Of a DNA stretch of 64,000 nucleotides, positions 34,110 to 43,561 are shown piece by piece; the stretch's first letter is position 1, and the number at the start of each line of letters is the position of its first letter. A program made the position numbers and the translations under genes. A model generated the notes under the pieces. That model saw only the letters and a list, made by a program, of their open reading frames with translations, was not told the origin of the DNA and did not search any database. The stretch lies in assembly GCF_010725885.1 (NCBI RefSeq), contig NZ_AP022600.1:186001-250000 (forward strand). Reading direction: 5' to 3'. The stretch is from Mycolicibacterium tokaiense. GTDB taxonomy: Bacteria; Actinomycetota; Actinomycetes; Mycobacteriales; Mycobacteriaceae.

Positions 34110-35932
34110 GCGCCCTGCTGCAGGTCACCGACCTGACCGTGACGTTCCCCACCGAGAGCGCCGCGGTCAATGCGGTGCGCGGGCTCAGCCTGCGCGTCGA
34201 CCCCGGCGAGGTGGTGGCCGTGGTCGGCGAATCCGGGTCGGGCAAATCGGCCACCGCCATGGCCGTCATCGGCCTGCTGCCCGAATACGCCGAAATCAGC
34301 GGATCGGTGCGGCTGCAGGACACCGAACTGCTGGGCTTGAACGACACCGCGATGTCGCGGATCCGCGGCGCGTCCGTCGGCACCGTGTTCCAGGACCCGA
34401 TGTCCGCCCTGACCCCGGTGTACACGGTGGGTGATCAGATCGCCGAGGCCATCACCGTGCACCAGCCGCAGATCGGCAAGCGGGCGGCCCGCGCCCGCGC
34501 CGTCGAGCTGCTCGACCTGGTGGGCATCAATCAGCCGCAGCGCCGCGCCCGGGCCTTCCCGCACGAATTGTCCGGTGGTGAACGGCAACGGGTCGTCATC
34601 GCCATCGCCATTGCCAACGACCCGGATCTGCTGATCTGCGACGAGCCGACCACCGCGCTGGACGTCACCGTCCAGGCCCAGATCCTCGAGGTGCTCCAGA
34701 CCGCCCGCGACGTCACCGGGGCCGGGGTGCTGATCATCACCCACGACCTCGGCGTGGTCTCGGAGTTCGCCGACCGGTCGGTGGTGATGTACGCCGGCCG
34801 CGCCGTGGAGACCTCCCCGGTGTCCGCGCTGTACCGTGACCGCCGCATGCCGTACACCATCGGCCTGCTGGGCTCGGTACCGCACCTGGACGCCCCCCAG
34901 GGCACCCGCCTGGTGCCGATCCCGGGTGCACCGCCGTCTCTGGCCGAGTTGGAGCCGGGCTGCCCGTTCGCACCGCGATGCCCGCTGGCGATGGACGAGT
35001 GCCGCGCCGAAGAGCCCGCGCTGATCCCCGTCGGCGTCGACCACCGTGCCGCCTGCATCCGCCTCGATGAGACCGAGAACCGCAGCGCCGCAGACTTGTT
35101 CGGGGTCACCACCACCCCGCCGGCAGCGCCGCCCACCGACGCAGACGTGGTGGTGGAGGTGGCCAACCTGTCGCGGACCTTCACCCTGACCAAGGGCGTG
35201 GTGTTCCGCCGCGCCATCGGTGAGGTGCAGGCCGTCGACGACATCAGCTTCACCCTGGACGCCGGTCAGACCCTGGGCATCGTCGGCGAGTCCGGCTCCG
35301 GAAAATCGACCACTTTGCACGAGATGCTGGAACTGACTGCGCCGCAATCAGGTTCGATCCACGTGCTGGGCCAAGACGTGGCCACCCTGAACACGGCCCG
35401 GCGCCGGGCCCTGCGCCGCGAACTGCAGGTGGTCTTCCAGGATCCCACGGCCTCACTGGACCCCCGACTGCCGGTGTTCGAGGTGCTGGCAGAACCACTG
35501 CAGGCCAACGGGTTCGACACAGCCGCCACCGGCTCCCGGGTGGCCGAGCTGCTGGAGCTGGTCGGCATGCGCCGCGACGACGCGTCCCGCTACCCCGGCG
35601 AGTTCTCCGGCGGGCAGAAGCAGCGCATCGGGATCGCCCGGGCGCTGGCCCTGCAGCCGAAGATCCTGGTGCTCGACGAGCCGGTGTCGGCGCTGGACGT
35701 GTCGATTCAGGCCGGCATCTTGAACCTGCTGCTGGACCTGCAGCAACAGTTCGGGTTGTCGTATCTGTTCGTCTCCCACGACCTGTCGGTGGTCAAGCAC
35801 CTGGCCCACCGGGTGGCGGTGATGTACCGGGGCGCCATCGTCGAGCAGGGCGACGCCGACGCGGTGTTCGCCGACCCACAACACGAATACACGCAGAAGC
35901 TGTTGGCAGCCGTGCCGCAGGTGTCCAGATAG
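34106..35932 (+). CDS. oppD: oligopeptide ABC transporter, fused ATPases OppD-OppF
   Basis: A 608-residue protein with two complete ATPase domains in one chain, as in M. tuberculosis oppD (Rv1281c). Domain 1: Walker [10 protein letters not shown], signature LSGGERQRV, Walker [13 protein letters not shown], followed by the C-terminal [14 protein letters not shown] cysteine-rich segment typical of Dpp/Opp ATPases. Domain 2: Walker [10 protein letters not shown], signature [15 protein letters not shown], Walker [12 protein letters not shown]. Both sites look competent. GTG 34106 overlaps the oppC stop. Confidence 0.94.
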   Translation: MSALLQVTDLTVTFPTESAAVNAVRGLSLRVDPGEVVAVVGESGSGKSATAMAVIGLLPEYAEISGSVRLQDTELLGLNDTAMSRIRGASVGTVFQDPMSALTPVYTVGDQIAEAITVHQPQIGKRAARARAVELLDLVGINQPQRRARAFPHELSGGERQRVVIAIAIANDPDLLICDEPTTALDVTVQAQILEVLQTARDVTGAGVLIITHDLGVVSEFADRSVVMYAGRAVETSPVSALYRDRRMPYTIGLLGSVPHLDAPQGTRLVPIPGAPPSLAELEPGCPFAPRCPLAMDECRAEEPALIPVGVDHRAACIRLDETENRSAADLFGVTTTPPAAPPTDADVVVEVANLSRTFTLTKGVVFRRAIGEVQAVDDISFTLDAGQTLGIVGESGSGKSTTLHEMLELTAPQSGSIHVLGQDVATLNTARRRALRRELQVVFQDPTASLDPRLPVFEVLAEPLQANGFDTAATGSRVAELLELVGMRRDDASRYPGEFSGGQKQRIGIARALALQPKILVLDEPVSALDVSIQAGILNLLLDLQQQFGLSYLFVSHDLSVVKHLAHRVAVMYRGAIVEQGDADAVFADPQHEYTQKLLAAVPQVSR

Positions 35933-35943
35933 CATCGGTGCGC

Positions 35944-37638
35944 ATGACGCTTCGACGCTGCGCCGCCGCGCTGTTCGCGGCCACCCTGCTGGTGGCCGGA
36001 TGTTCCAGCGAGCCCCAGCAGCCGCCGTCGGCCGGCGGCAACGCCGAAGTGGGCACCACCGCCGACATCAACCCCCAGGACGTGGCGAACCTGCAGCAGG
36101 GCGGCAACCTGCGGCTGGCGCTGGCGGCGATGCCGAACAACTTCAACACCCTGCACATCGACAACGAGGCGACCGGCGCGGCGATGATGCGTTGGACCAT
36201 GCCGCGGGCCCACCGGATCGGGCCGGACGGATCCTTCACCGTCAACACCGACTACTTCACCAGCATCGAACTCACCAGCGAGGACCCGCAGGTGGTGACC
36301 TACACCATCAACCCCGAGGCCACCTGGACCGACGGCACCCCCATCACCTGGGAGGACATCGCCTCCCAGATCAACGCCACCAACGGCAAGAACCCGGAGT
36401 TCGCCATCGCCAGCGCCGCCGGCAGCGAACGGGTGGGCTCGGTGACCCGCGGTGTCGACGACCGACAGGCGATAGTGACCTTCGCGTCGCATTACACCGA
36501 GTGGCAGGGCTTCTTCTCCGGCAACGACATGCTGTTGCCCAAGTCGATGACCGCGAACCCGGAGGTCTTCAACCGCGGCCAGATCGACCGGCCGGGCCCC
36601 TCGGCGGGACCGTTCATGGTGGAGTCGGTGGACCGCACCGCCCAGCGGATCACCCTGGTGCGCAACCCCAACTGGTGGGGCGAGGCTCCGGTGCTGGACC
36701 GCGTCACCTACCTGGTGCTCGACGATGCCGCCCGCATCCCGGCACTGCAGAACAACACCATCGACGCCACGGCCGTCGGAAGCCTCGATGAACTGACCAC
36801 CGCCCGCAACACCCCCGGCATCGCGATCCGGCGCACGCCGGCACTGCAGTGGTACCACCTGACCTTCAACGGCGCTCCCGGTTCCATCCTGGAGGACAAG
36901 GATCTGCGGCTGGCGATCATGAAAGGTGTTGACCGCCAGGCCATCGCGAACGTGAGCCAGCGCGGCCTGGTGGACAACCCGGTGCCGCTGAACAATCACC
37001 TGTTCGTGGCGGGCCAGCAGGGCTACCAGGACAACAGTGCGGTGGTGGCCTACGACCCCGAGAAGGCCAAGCAGGAGCTCGACGCGCTGGGCTGGACCAT
37101 GAACGGCCAGTTCCGCGAGAAGGACGGCCAGCAGCTGGTGATCCGCAACGTGTTCTACGACGCGTTGTCCACCCGCCAGATCGCCCAGGTGGCGCAGAAC
37201 AGCCTGGCCCAGATCGGCGTGAAGATGGACCTGGTGGGCGCCCCGGGCGGCAGCTTGTTCACCGACTACGTGACCGTCGGCAACTTCGACGTCACCCAGT
37301 TCTCCTGGGTGGCAGACGCGTCCAATCTCTGCTGCCTGACCCAGATCTACACCACCGGCGCCGACAGCAACTTCGGCAAGATCAGCACCCCCGAGATCGA
37401 CGCGAAGGCGAGCGAGGTGCTCGACGAGCTGGACCCGGCACGCGCCAACGAACTGGCCAACGAATTCGACCAGCTGGTCTGGGCGGAAGGCTTCAGCCTG
37501 CCGCTGTTCCAGTCCGCCGGCAACACCGCGGTGCGGGCCAACCTGGCCAACTTCGGTCCGGCGGGCCTCGGCGACCTCGACTACACCAAGATCGGTTTCA
37601 TGAAGGAGGCTCCGCCGGCCGGCGGACCGACGGGATGA
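35944..37638 (+). CDS. oppA: oligopeptide-binding lipoprotein OppA
   Basis: A 564-residue SBP type 5 protein, lipid-anchored through LLVAGC near residue 19-20. Family features are FNTLHIDNEATGA, TYTINPEATWTDGTPITWEDI-like sequence and KLRLAIMKG-type helices. It delivers peptides to OppBCD. ATG 35944 was chosen over GTG 35938 because it gives a normal signal peptide (TLRRCAAALFAATLLVAGC). Placement last in the operon matches M. tuberculosis Rv1280c. The coding end overlaps the convergent alpha/beta-hydrolase gene by 41 bases. Confidence 0.92.
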   Translation: MTLRRCAAALFAATLLVAGCSSEPQQPPSAGGNAEVGTTADINPQDVANLQQGGNLRLALAAMPNNFNTLHIDNEATGAAMMRWTMPRAHRIGPDGSFTVNTDYFTSIELTSEDPQVVTYTINPEATWTDGTPITWEDIASQINATNGKNPEFAIASAAGSERVGSVTRGVDDRQAIVTFASHYTEWQGFFSGNDMLLPKSMTANPEVFNRGQIDRPGPSAGPFMVESVDRTAQRITLVRNPNWWGEAPVLDRVTYLVLDDAARIPALQNNTIDATAVGSLDELTTARNTPGIAIRRTPALQWYHLTFNGAPGSILEDKDLRLAIMKGVDRQAIANVSQRGLVDNPVPLNNHLFVAGQQGYQDNSAVVAYDPEKAKQELDALGWTMNGQFREKDGQQLVIRNVFYDALSTRQIAQVAQNSLAQIGVKMDLVGAPGGSLFTDYVTVGNFDVTQFSWVADASNLCCLTQIYTTGADSNFGKISTPEIDAKASEVLDELDPARANELANEFDQLVWAEGFSLPLFQSAGNTAVRANLANFGPAGLGDLDYTKIGFMKEAPPAGGPTG

Positions 37639-38854
37639 CGCCCTCCACGGCGGTGGCCGCGGCGAGCGCACCCACCAGCACCCGCAACTCCACATTGGCC
37701 GGCAGCGCGTCCAGCTCCTCACCACGCGCCGGCAGCTCCGGGATCCGGCCGTCCACAGCGGCTTTCGCGATCTCCAAGGCGGCCCGTTCGCGGGTGTCCA
37801 GCACGCTGTGCGCCGTGGTCGGCATACGCACCAACGCCGCCTGCGGGATCAGCGCGGCGATCTGTTCGGCCAGCGCGGGCGGGGTGGTCAGGTCGCGACT
37901 GCCGGAGATCACCGCGGTGGGCCAGCTGAAGCCGGGCATGCTGGCTTCCAGATCGTAGGGCTCGGACTCGAACAACGGTGTGGGGCCAGGCATCTCGTCG
38001 GCCATCTGAGCCAGCGCCGGTGACGGGTCCAGCGGCAGGCCGTCGGGCTCCCCGGCGAAGTCCAGCTCGCGGAAGGCGATGCGGCCCACCAGATCCACCT
38101 CGTTGCGGTAGGGCACCTTGCGCAGAATGAACCGGTTGGCCTCGTCGAGCACCCGCCAGAGCAGGGTGCGGCCCTGCAGCAGCAGGTCCAGCTGCCGGTT
38201 GAGCAGTGGGGCGCCACCGTAGCCGTAGAGCATGCTGATGAGCTCACTGGCATCCGAGGTCAGGGTGCCCTCGTCGACCAGTCGGCGCACCTTGGGCGCC
38301 AGTTCGGCGGTGTCGGGCTCACTGCCGTGCAGCAGCAGGTCGCGGATGGCCCGGCGAATCGCCTCGATGTCGCGGGCCGAGAGCACGGGGGAATCGAGGA
38401 CCATCGCCTCGATGCGGTCCGGGTGCGAGACGCCGAGGCCGGCGGCCAGGTAACTGCCGTAGGACGTCCCGTAGACCACCGCCTTCTCCACTCCGGCGTC
38501 GTCGAGCACCGCGGCGATGTCCTCGACCACCTGGCGCACGGTGATGGCCTCCGGCGGCAGATCGGCGCCCTCGTCGTCGTGACGGGACAGCCCGATGCCC
38601 CGGTGCTCGACCATGATGACGTCGAGTCCGCGGTCCGCGGCACGGCGCCGCAGGCCCTTGTAGAGCTGTACCGACGCCATACCCGGCCCACCGGGGATGA
38701 TCAGCAGCGGGTGCGCCGACGGTTCACCGGAGCGGACGTAGTACAGGTCGAACTGCGCTGCCGAGCCCGGGGTGACCGGCCTGCGGATGGACCGCACCCC
38801 GGGCATGGCGGCCAGCTTGGAGTGCGCCCGCAGGCGCTTGGCATTCAGCGTCAT
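37598..38854 (-). CDS. alpha/beta-hydrolase, proline iminopeptidase-like
   Basis: A 418-residue serine hydrolase of the S33 type. Visible elements are the oxyanion segment IIPGGPGMAS, the nucleophile elbow GTSYGS, the acid in ISGSRDLTTPP and the His in PTTAHSV. A long helical cap lies between the elbow and the acid. S33 enzymes release N-terminal proline or act on other amides and esters; a peptidase next to a peptide importer would fit but is inference. ATG 38854 was chosen over a TTG nine bases upstream. Its 3' end lies antisense over the end of oppA. Confidence 0.8.
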   Translation of the reverse strand: MTLNAKRLRAHSKLAAMPGVRSIRRPVTPGSAAQFDLYYVRSGEPSAHPLLIIPGGPGMASVQLYKGLRRRAADRGLDVIMVEHRGIGLSRHDDEGADLPPEAITVRQVVEDIAAVLDDAGVEKAVVYGTSYGSYLAAGLGVSHPDRIEAMVLDSPVLSARDIEAIRRAIRDLLLHGSEPDTAELAPKVRRLVDEGTLTSDASELISMLYGYGGAPLLNRQLDLLLQGRTLLWRVLDEANRFILRKVPYRNEVDLVGRIAFRELDFAGEPDGLPLDPSPALAQMADEMPGPTPLFESEPYDLEASMPGFSWPTAVISGSRDLTTPPALAEQIAALIPQAALVRMPTTAHSVLDTRERAALEIAKAAVDGRIPELPARGEELDALPANVELRVLVGALAAATAVEGVIPSVRRPAEPPS

Positions 38855-38886
38855 CGACGCCAATTGTGCCCGCGGTACCTGGGCCG

Positions 38887-39966
38887 TCAGCCGGCGCGCC
38901 GCGGCGCCCCGGCCAGGTGATCGGTGTGCACCTGCTCCAGGAAGTCGGCGATGGCGACCACGGCGGTGCCGGTGCGGCGGCCGTCGAGCATGTCGAAGCC
39001 GTGCCCGGCACCCGGAAGTTCCAGGTAGGAGACGCCTGCGCGGGAGACCGCACTCAGCCGGTGGACGAAATCACGGGCCTGCTGCACTGGGATGATGCCG
39101 TCGCGGCTGCCGTGCACGACCAGGAACGGCGGGGCGTCGGTGTGCACCCGCTCGATGGGCGAAGCCTGCGTGAACACCTCAGGCCGTTCGTCGAGGCGCG
39201 CCCGCACCACGATCTGCTCCAGGAACTGGACCAGATCCTCGCGTTCGCGGGTGGAACGGTCCACCCAGTCGTAGCGCCCGTAGATCCCCACGACGGCGTC
39301 CACCGAGGTGTCGGCGCCAGGGGCGAGTTCGGCGCCGAACTCGGGGGCGCCCGGGGTCAGACCGGCCAGCGCGGCGAGGTGCCCGCCCGCCGAGCAGCCC
39401 GCGACGGTCACGAATGCGGGATCGCCGCCGAATTCCGCAGCGTGGGCACGTGCCCACGCGATGGCGGCCTTGGCGTCCTGGACGTGTCGGGGCCAGCGAT
39501 GCTGCGGAGCCACCCGATAGTCGACCGACAGGCAGACCCAGCCCCGCTGGGCCAGGTGCGACATCAGGGCGTAGCCCTGCAGGACGCGGCCGCCGTGCAC
39601 CCAGCCGCCGCCGGGCAGGAAGACCATCACCGGCGCCGGCCCCGTGAGATCCTTGCGCCGCCAGACGTCCAGCAGCTGGCCGCGGGCCGGGCCGTAGGGC
39701 ACGTCGGCGCGGTGCAGGAACTCCCGGCGGTGCGCCCAGGCCCGCAGCACCGGCGGGACAGCGTCCTCCGACCATTCCATGGTGTCGTCGACCTGCGGCA
39801 GCTCACGCGTGTCCGCAGATCGGCCCAGGCCGGCGAGCACCCGGACCCCGAAGGCGCCCGCGGCCGTCAGCTGGCCCAACGGCACACAGTGTCGGCCCAC
39901 GACCGGCAGGCGGACCGCGATGTCACTGATCGCCAGCGCGACGTCGAGCGGCGAGATACGAAACAT
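38887..39966 (-). CDS. HSL-like esterase/lipase (alpha/beta hydrolase)
   Basis: A 359-residue hydrolase of the hormone-sensitive-lipase-like family. The oxyanion motif is LPGGGWVHGG, the nucleophile is in AGCSAGGH, the Asp in HGSRDGIIP and the His in GAGHGFD. The N-terminal 75 residues form the usual cap helices. Mycobacteria have many such Lip enzymes acting on short or medium acyl esters; the substrate is open. ATG 39966 is preferred over an upstream TTG. It runs in the same direction as the next hydrolase, 32 bases away. Confidence 0.83.
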   Translation of the reverse strand: MFRISPLDVALAISDIAVRLPVVGRHCVPLGQLTAAGAFGVRVLAGLGRSADTRELPQVDDTMEWSEDAVPPVLRAWAHRREFLHRADVPYGPARGQLLDVWRRKDLTGPAPVMVFLPGGGWVHGGRVLQGYALMSHLAQRGWVCLSVDYRVAPQHRWPRHVQDAKAAIAWARAHAAEFGGDPAFVTVAGCSAGGHLAALAGLTPGAPEFGAELAPGADTSVDAVVGIYGRYDWVDRSTREREDLVQFLEQIVVRARLDERPEVFTQASPIERVHTDAPPFLVVHGSRDGIIPVQQARDFVHRLSAVSRAGVSYLELPGAGHGFDMLDGRRTGTAVVAIADFLEQVHTDHLAGAPRRAG

Positions 39967-40025
39967 CGGCAAAGCGTAACGCTCGTGGGCGTGAATTCTC
40001 CGGACTTTGGGGCATCCGAGGTCGG

Positions 40026-40050
40026 GCTTAGGTTCGCGCTGAGCCTAAGC
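40026..40050. promoter_or_regulatory. iron-box-like inverted repeat upstream of flavoenzyme gene
   Basis: Read as GCTTAGG (40026-40032) and CCTAAGC (40044-40050), the arms are exact complements and contain the TTAGG/CCTAA half-sites of IdeR/DtxR boxes. The core is 21 bases, two longer than the 19-base consensus, so IdeR binding is doubtful. It lies 37 bases before ATG 40087. Confidence 0.35.
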
Positions 40051-40086
40051 AGTGTCCGGCCGTCCGGGCCTCGGTAGAACCAGGGC

Positions 40087-41301
40087 ATGACACAAGCACC
40101 CGCCGTGGATCTGCACCTGCCCGGCTCCGAGAAGTTCACCGCCCTGCTGGCCGAGATCGGCGCCGGCGCGAAGGACCGCGACCTGGCCGACGAGAATCCC
40201 TTCGATCAGGTGGCCGCGCTCAAGCGGGCCGGGTTCGGCATCCTGCGACTGCCCCGCGATCTCGGTGGGGCGGGATTGTCGGTGCGCGAGCTGTTTTCGG
40301 CCGTCATCGACGTCGCCCGCGCGGACCCGATCGTCGCCCACATCTTCCGGACCCACTTCTGGTTCGTCGAGGAACGGTTGCGCACCATCGCAGATCAGGG
40401 TTCGCAGCGCTGGCTGCGAGAAGCGGCGGCCGGCAAGCTCTTCGGCAACGCGTTCAGCGAGAAGGGCGCCCTGGCGGTGGGCAGCCTGGTCTTCAACACC
40501 CGGCTGCTGCCCACCGAGGACGGCACCTTCCGACTGGCCGGCGAGAAGTACTACAGCACCGGCACGTTGTTCTCCGACTACCTCACCGTGGCCGCCACCA
40601 CCGACCACGATTCGGTGGCCTCGGTGCTGGTGCCCACCGACCGTGCCGGCGTGCGGCTGGTGGACGACTGGGACGGCTTCGGGCAGCGCCGAACCGGCAC
40701 CGGCACCACGGTTTTCACCGACGTGGTGGTGCACCCCCACGAGATCCTGGTGGACACGCCGTATGACGCCGAACCCACGCCCACTGTGCAGTACGCCTCG
40801 TTGCAGCTCTACATCCACGCCGTGGTCGCCGGGGTGCTGGCGTCGGTGGTCGACGACGGGATCACACTGCTGCGCAGCCGGACCCGCAGTTTCAGCCACG
40901 CCCTGGCCGACGCCCCGGTGGACGACCCGCTGCACCAGAAGCTGCTCGGCGAGCTGGCATCCACTGCCGCCGTGGCCCGCGCGGCGGTGCTCGATGCCGC
41001 CGATGCCATCGCCGCGGCCAACGATTCGGCGGTGAACGGTGTCCCCGATGCCGAGCTGGCGCAGCACGCCCAGCTGCGCGCCGCCCAGGTGAAGGTGCAC
41101 CTCGACGCCGTGGCCCTCGACGCCGCGACGCGGCTGCTGGAACTCGGCGGTGCCAGCGCGGCCAGCCGGACCCGCAACCTGGACCGGCACTGGCGCAACA
41201 TCCGCACCATCACCCTGCACAATCCCGTCGCGCTCAAGGCCGTCGCGATCGGCGCCAACCTGCTGCACCACACCCCCGTCCCCGCCAACGCCTACTTCTG
41301 A
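40087..41301 (+). CDS. acyl-CoA dehydrogenase-fold flavin monooxygenase (DszC/SfnB-like)
   Basis: A 404-residue protein with the three-domain acyl-CoA dehydrogenase fold: helical N-domain with LRLPRDLGGAGLS, beta domain (GEKYYSTGTLFSDYLTVAA) and helical C-domain ending NPVALKAVAIGANLL followed by HHTPVPANAYF. The C-terminal pattern is that of flavin-dependent monooxygenases such as DszC and SfnB, not of true dehydrogenases, and the usual catalytic Glu is not evident. It probably needs reduced flavin from a separate reductase. Substrates of relatives include sulfur compounds. It is single, flanked by a possible iron box and a strong terminator. Confidence 0.8.
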   Translation: MTQAPAVDLHLPGSEKFTALLAEIGAGAKDRDLADENPFDQVAALKRAGFGILRLPRDLGGAGLSVRELFSAVIDVARADPIVAHIFRTHFWFVEERLRTIADQGSQRWLREAAAGKLFGNAFSEKGALAVGSLVFNTRLLPTEDGTFRLAGEKYYSTGTLFSDYLTVAATTDHDSVASVLVPTDRAGVRLVDDWDGFGQRRTGTGTTVFTDVVVHPHEILVDTPYDAEPTPTVQYASLQLYIHAVVAGVLASVVDDGITLLRSRTRSFSHALADAPVDDPLHQKLLGELASTAAVARAAVLDAADAIAAANDSAVNGVPDAELAQHAQLRAAQVKVHLDAVALDAATRLLELGGASAASRTRNLDRHWRNIRTITLHNPVALKAVAIGANLLHHTPVPANAYF

Positions 41302-41303
41302 GG

Positions 41304-41352
41304 GATTTGTGGAGTCTCACCGGCGGTCAGCGCCGGTGAGACTCCACGAATC
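41304..41352. terminator. long hairpin terminator after flavoenzyme gene
   Basis: Seventeen-base perfect arms (41309-41325 and 41331-41347) with the five-base loop GTCAG begin eight bases after the stop; the stem can be extended by ATT/AAT past one mismatch. No U tract follows. This is a strong candidate terminator that separates the gene from the porin gene. Confidence 0.75.
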
Positions 41353-41492
41353 GCTTTAAGGTGCGATTAAGCCTGCAAGTGAAAGGATCGCGCCGCTCCA
41401 CCGGCCGGCACACCGCCTGAGCCTGGAGCCTGGTTCGACACCGCAGTCGAGCTTGCTGCGAATCCATGACTCAGCAGGGAAAACGGGTGAAG

Positions 41493-42152
41493 ATGAAGGC
41501 AATTGGACGAGTGCTGGTGGCAATGATGGCTGCTGTGGCGGCACTGTTCGCGAGCACGGGCACGTCGCACGCCGGCTTGGACAATGAGCTGAGCCTGGTG
41601 GACGGCCAGGGTCGCACCCTGACCATCCAGCAGTGGGACACGTTCCTCAACGGCGTCTTCCCGCTGGACCGCAACCGCCTCACCCGCGAGTGGTTCCACT
41701 CCGGCAAGGCCGTCTACGCCGTGACCGGCGAGGATGCCGACGAGTTCGAGGGTGTGCTCGAGCTGGGCTACCAGGTCGGCTTCCCGTGGTCGCTGGGTGT
41801 GGGCATCAACTTCAGCTACACCACCCCCAACATCGCCTTCGACGGTCAGGACTTCGGTTCGTTCAGCCCCATCACCGGCGCCCTTGGTATCGACCTGATC
41901 CCCGCCATCGTGACCCCGCCGCTGTTCCCCGGCGTGTCGATCTCCGCTGACCTGGGCAACGGCCCCGGCATCCAGGAAGTCGCCACCTTCTCCGTGGACG
42001 TCGCCGGCGAGGGCGGTGCGGTCGCGGTCTCCAACGCCCACGGCACCGTGACCGGTGCTGCCGGTGGCGTGCTACTGCGTCCCTACGCCCGGCTCATCTC
42101 CTCGGCCGGTGACAGCGTGACCACCTACGGCGAACCGTGGAACATGAACTGA
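41493..42152 (+). CDS. MspA-family outer-membrane porin
   Basis: A 219-residue precursor with a 27-residue signal peptide ending TGTSHA and a mature protein starting GLDNELSLVDGQ. It would form the octameric goblet pore of the mycolate outer membrane for small hydrophilic nutrients. It is nearly collinear with M. smegmatis MspA as I remember it, ending TTYGEPWNMN. It differs at the constriction: positions matching Asp90 and Asp93 are Asp but the Asp91 position is Gly, and about eight extra residues follow (FGSFSPITGALGIDLIP region). A GTG at 41487, better spaced from AGGGA, would add two residues. Confidence 0.95.
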   Translation: MKAIGRVLVAMMAAVAALFASTGTSHAGLDNELSLVDGQGRTLTIQQWDTFLNGVFPLDRNRLTREWFHSGKAVYAVTGEDADEFEGVLELGYQVGFPWSLGVGINFSYTTPNIAFDGQDFGSFSPITGALGIDLIPAIVTPPLFPGVSISADLGNGPGIQEVATFSVDVAGEGGAVAVSNAHGTVTGAAGGVLLRPYARLISSAGDSVTTYGEPWNMN

Positions 42153-42168
42153 CAGAACCTGTTCACTC

Positions 42169-42205
42169 GATGCCCGGCGGCTGCTTCACGCAGCCGCCGG
42201 GCATC
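42169..42205. terminator. hairpin terminator of porin gene
   Basis: GATGCCCGGCGGCTGC (42169-42184) and its exact complement (42190-42205) with loop TTCAC form a very stable stem 16 bases past the porin stop and 18 bases before the stop of the convergent kinase gene. It probably ends both transcripts. Confidence 0.85.
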
Positions 42206-42223
42206 GGCGTCTGCGGCGGCGCT

Positions 42224-43561
42224 TCACCCGTCGTGCTCGGGCAGCCGCATCTCCAACCGCGCGCCGTTGCGCGGTGAGCTCCCCAAGACCGCCCGGCCGC
42301 CGGAATCGCGCGCGGCCTCGGCGATGATGGCCAGCCCCAGACCGGCACCACCGTGGCTGCGGCTCCGGTCATCGTCGCGCCGTTCGAAGCGGTTGAACAG
42401 CCGGACCCGATCGTCCTCCGGCACCCCGTCCCCGTCGTCGTCGACGGTCAAGTACGCCCACCCGTCCCGAACCGCGAGGGTGAAATCCACCCGGGTGCGG
42501 GTGTGCCGCCGGGCGTTGTCGGCGGCATTGCGTACCGCGCGGGAGATCAGCCCCTGATCGGCCAGCACCCGGGCCGGGCCCACACCAGAGGTGTCGACCG
42601 TCACCCCGAGCCGGCGCAACCGGCCCGCCTCGGCCAACACGATGTCGTCCAGATCGACCTCGCCCCGATTGCGGATCTCGCCCTCGTCGAGCCGGGCAAG
42701 CAGCAGCAGGTCGTTGACCAGGTCTTCGAGGCGGGCGGCCTCGATATCCACCACCGAGGCCAGGGAATCGATGTCGGTGACCTCGGGATGGTGCAGCGCC
42801 ACCTGAGCATGCTGGCGGATGGCCGCCACCGGTGACCGCAGCTCATGGCTGGCGTTGGAGACCAGGCGCTGCTGATTGCGCTGCGCCGCCTCGAGCCGAT
42901 CGAGCATGTGGTTCATGGTGTTGGCCAACCGCACCACCTCGTCGCGACCGCCCGGGGGATCGACCCGGCGAGAAAGATCCTCACCGATCGATTCGACGTC
43001 CACGCGGATCTGCTCCACCGGGCGCAGCGAGCGACCCACCACCACCCACGTCAGCCCGGCGACGAACAAACTGACCGCCGGCACCGCCACGGTGAACAGC
43101 ACCGCCACCAGATGGATTGCGTCGTACTCACTTTCGACCGAACGGCCCACCACCACACTCCCGGAGTCGCTGATCGCCGGGTCCACCGGTGCGGACTCCA
43201 CGATGTAGCGGTCGCCGCGCACGTTCACGATGGTCTGCGAATCAGAGAGCGGCAACGGGCCCAGCCCGACGTACTCGAAGTCCGCGGTGGCGGTCACCTG
43301 CCCCTGCTCCTGCAGCTGGATGATCACGTCGTCGCCGTCAAAGGGCGGCAACACCTCACTGGCCGGCAGGCCGCCCCGGCGGTGCGCACTGTCGGCGACC
43401 TGGACGGCCTGGGCCTTGGCCGACTGCGCCTGAATGTTGAGCAGGGTGTGCCAGACCAGCGCGATGAAGGCGACCGCGCCAGTGGACAACACCAGCAGCA
43501 CCACCGCCGTGGTGGCCGCCGTGATCCGTACCCGCAGCGACGGCCCGCGCCGCCTAGACAT
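42224..43561 (-). CDS. OmpR-type system sensor histidine kinase
   Basis: A 445-residue membrane kinase. TM1 is at about residues 13-35, an exported sensor domain of about 130 residues follows, then TM2 (LVAVLFTVAVPAVSLFVAGL), HAMP (RPVEQIRVDVESI) and HisKA with the His in SNASHELRSPVAA. ATPase boxes: NAADNARRHTRT, DDDGDGVPEDD and GGAGLGLAI. It overlaps the response regulator gene by eight bases. Location next to the porin suggests, but does not show, envelope control. Confidence 0.9.
   Translation of the reverse strand: MSRRRGPSLRVRITAATTAVVLLVLSTGAVAFIALVWHTLLNIQAQSAKAQAVQVADSAHRRGGLPASEVLPPFDGDDVIIQLQEQGQVTATADFEYVGLGPLPLSDSQTIVNVRGDRYIVESAPVDPAISDSGSVVVGRSVESEYDAIHLVAVLFTVAVPAVSLFVAGLTWVVVGRSLRPVEQIRVDVESIGEDLSRRVDPPGGRDEVVRLANTMNHMLDRLEAAQRNQQRLVSNASHELRSPVAAIRQHAQVALHHPEVTDIDSLASVVDIEAARLEDLVNDLLLLARLDEGEIRNRGEVDLDDIVLAEAGRLRRLGVTVDTSGVGPARVLADQGLISRAVRNAADNARRHTRTRVDFTLAVRDGWAYLTVDDDGDGVPEDDRVRLFNRFERRDDDRSRSHGGAGLGLAIIAEAARDSGGRAVLGSSPRNGARLEMRLPEHDG

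Noticed and set aside
35707..37725. A 2-kb open frame on the minus strand opposite oppD and oppA
   Set aside because: Its translation is low-complexity and the plus strand encodes an unmistakable OppA lipoprotein and the end of OppD.
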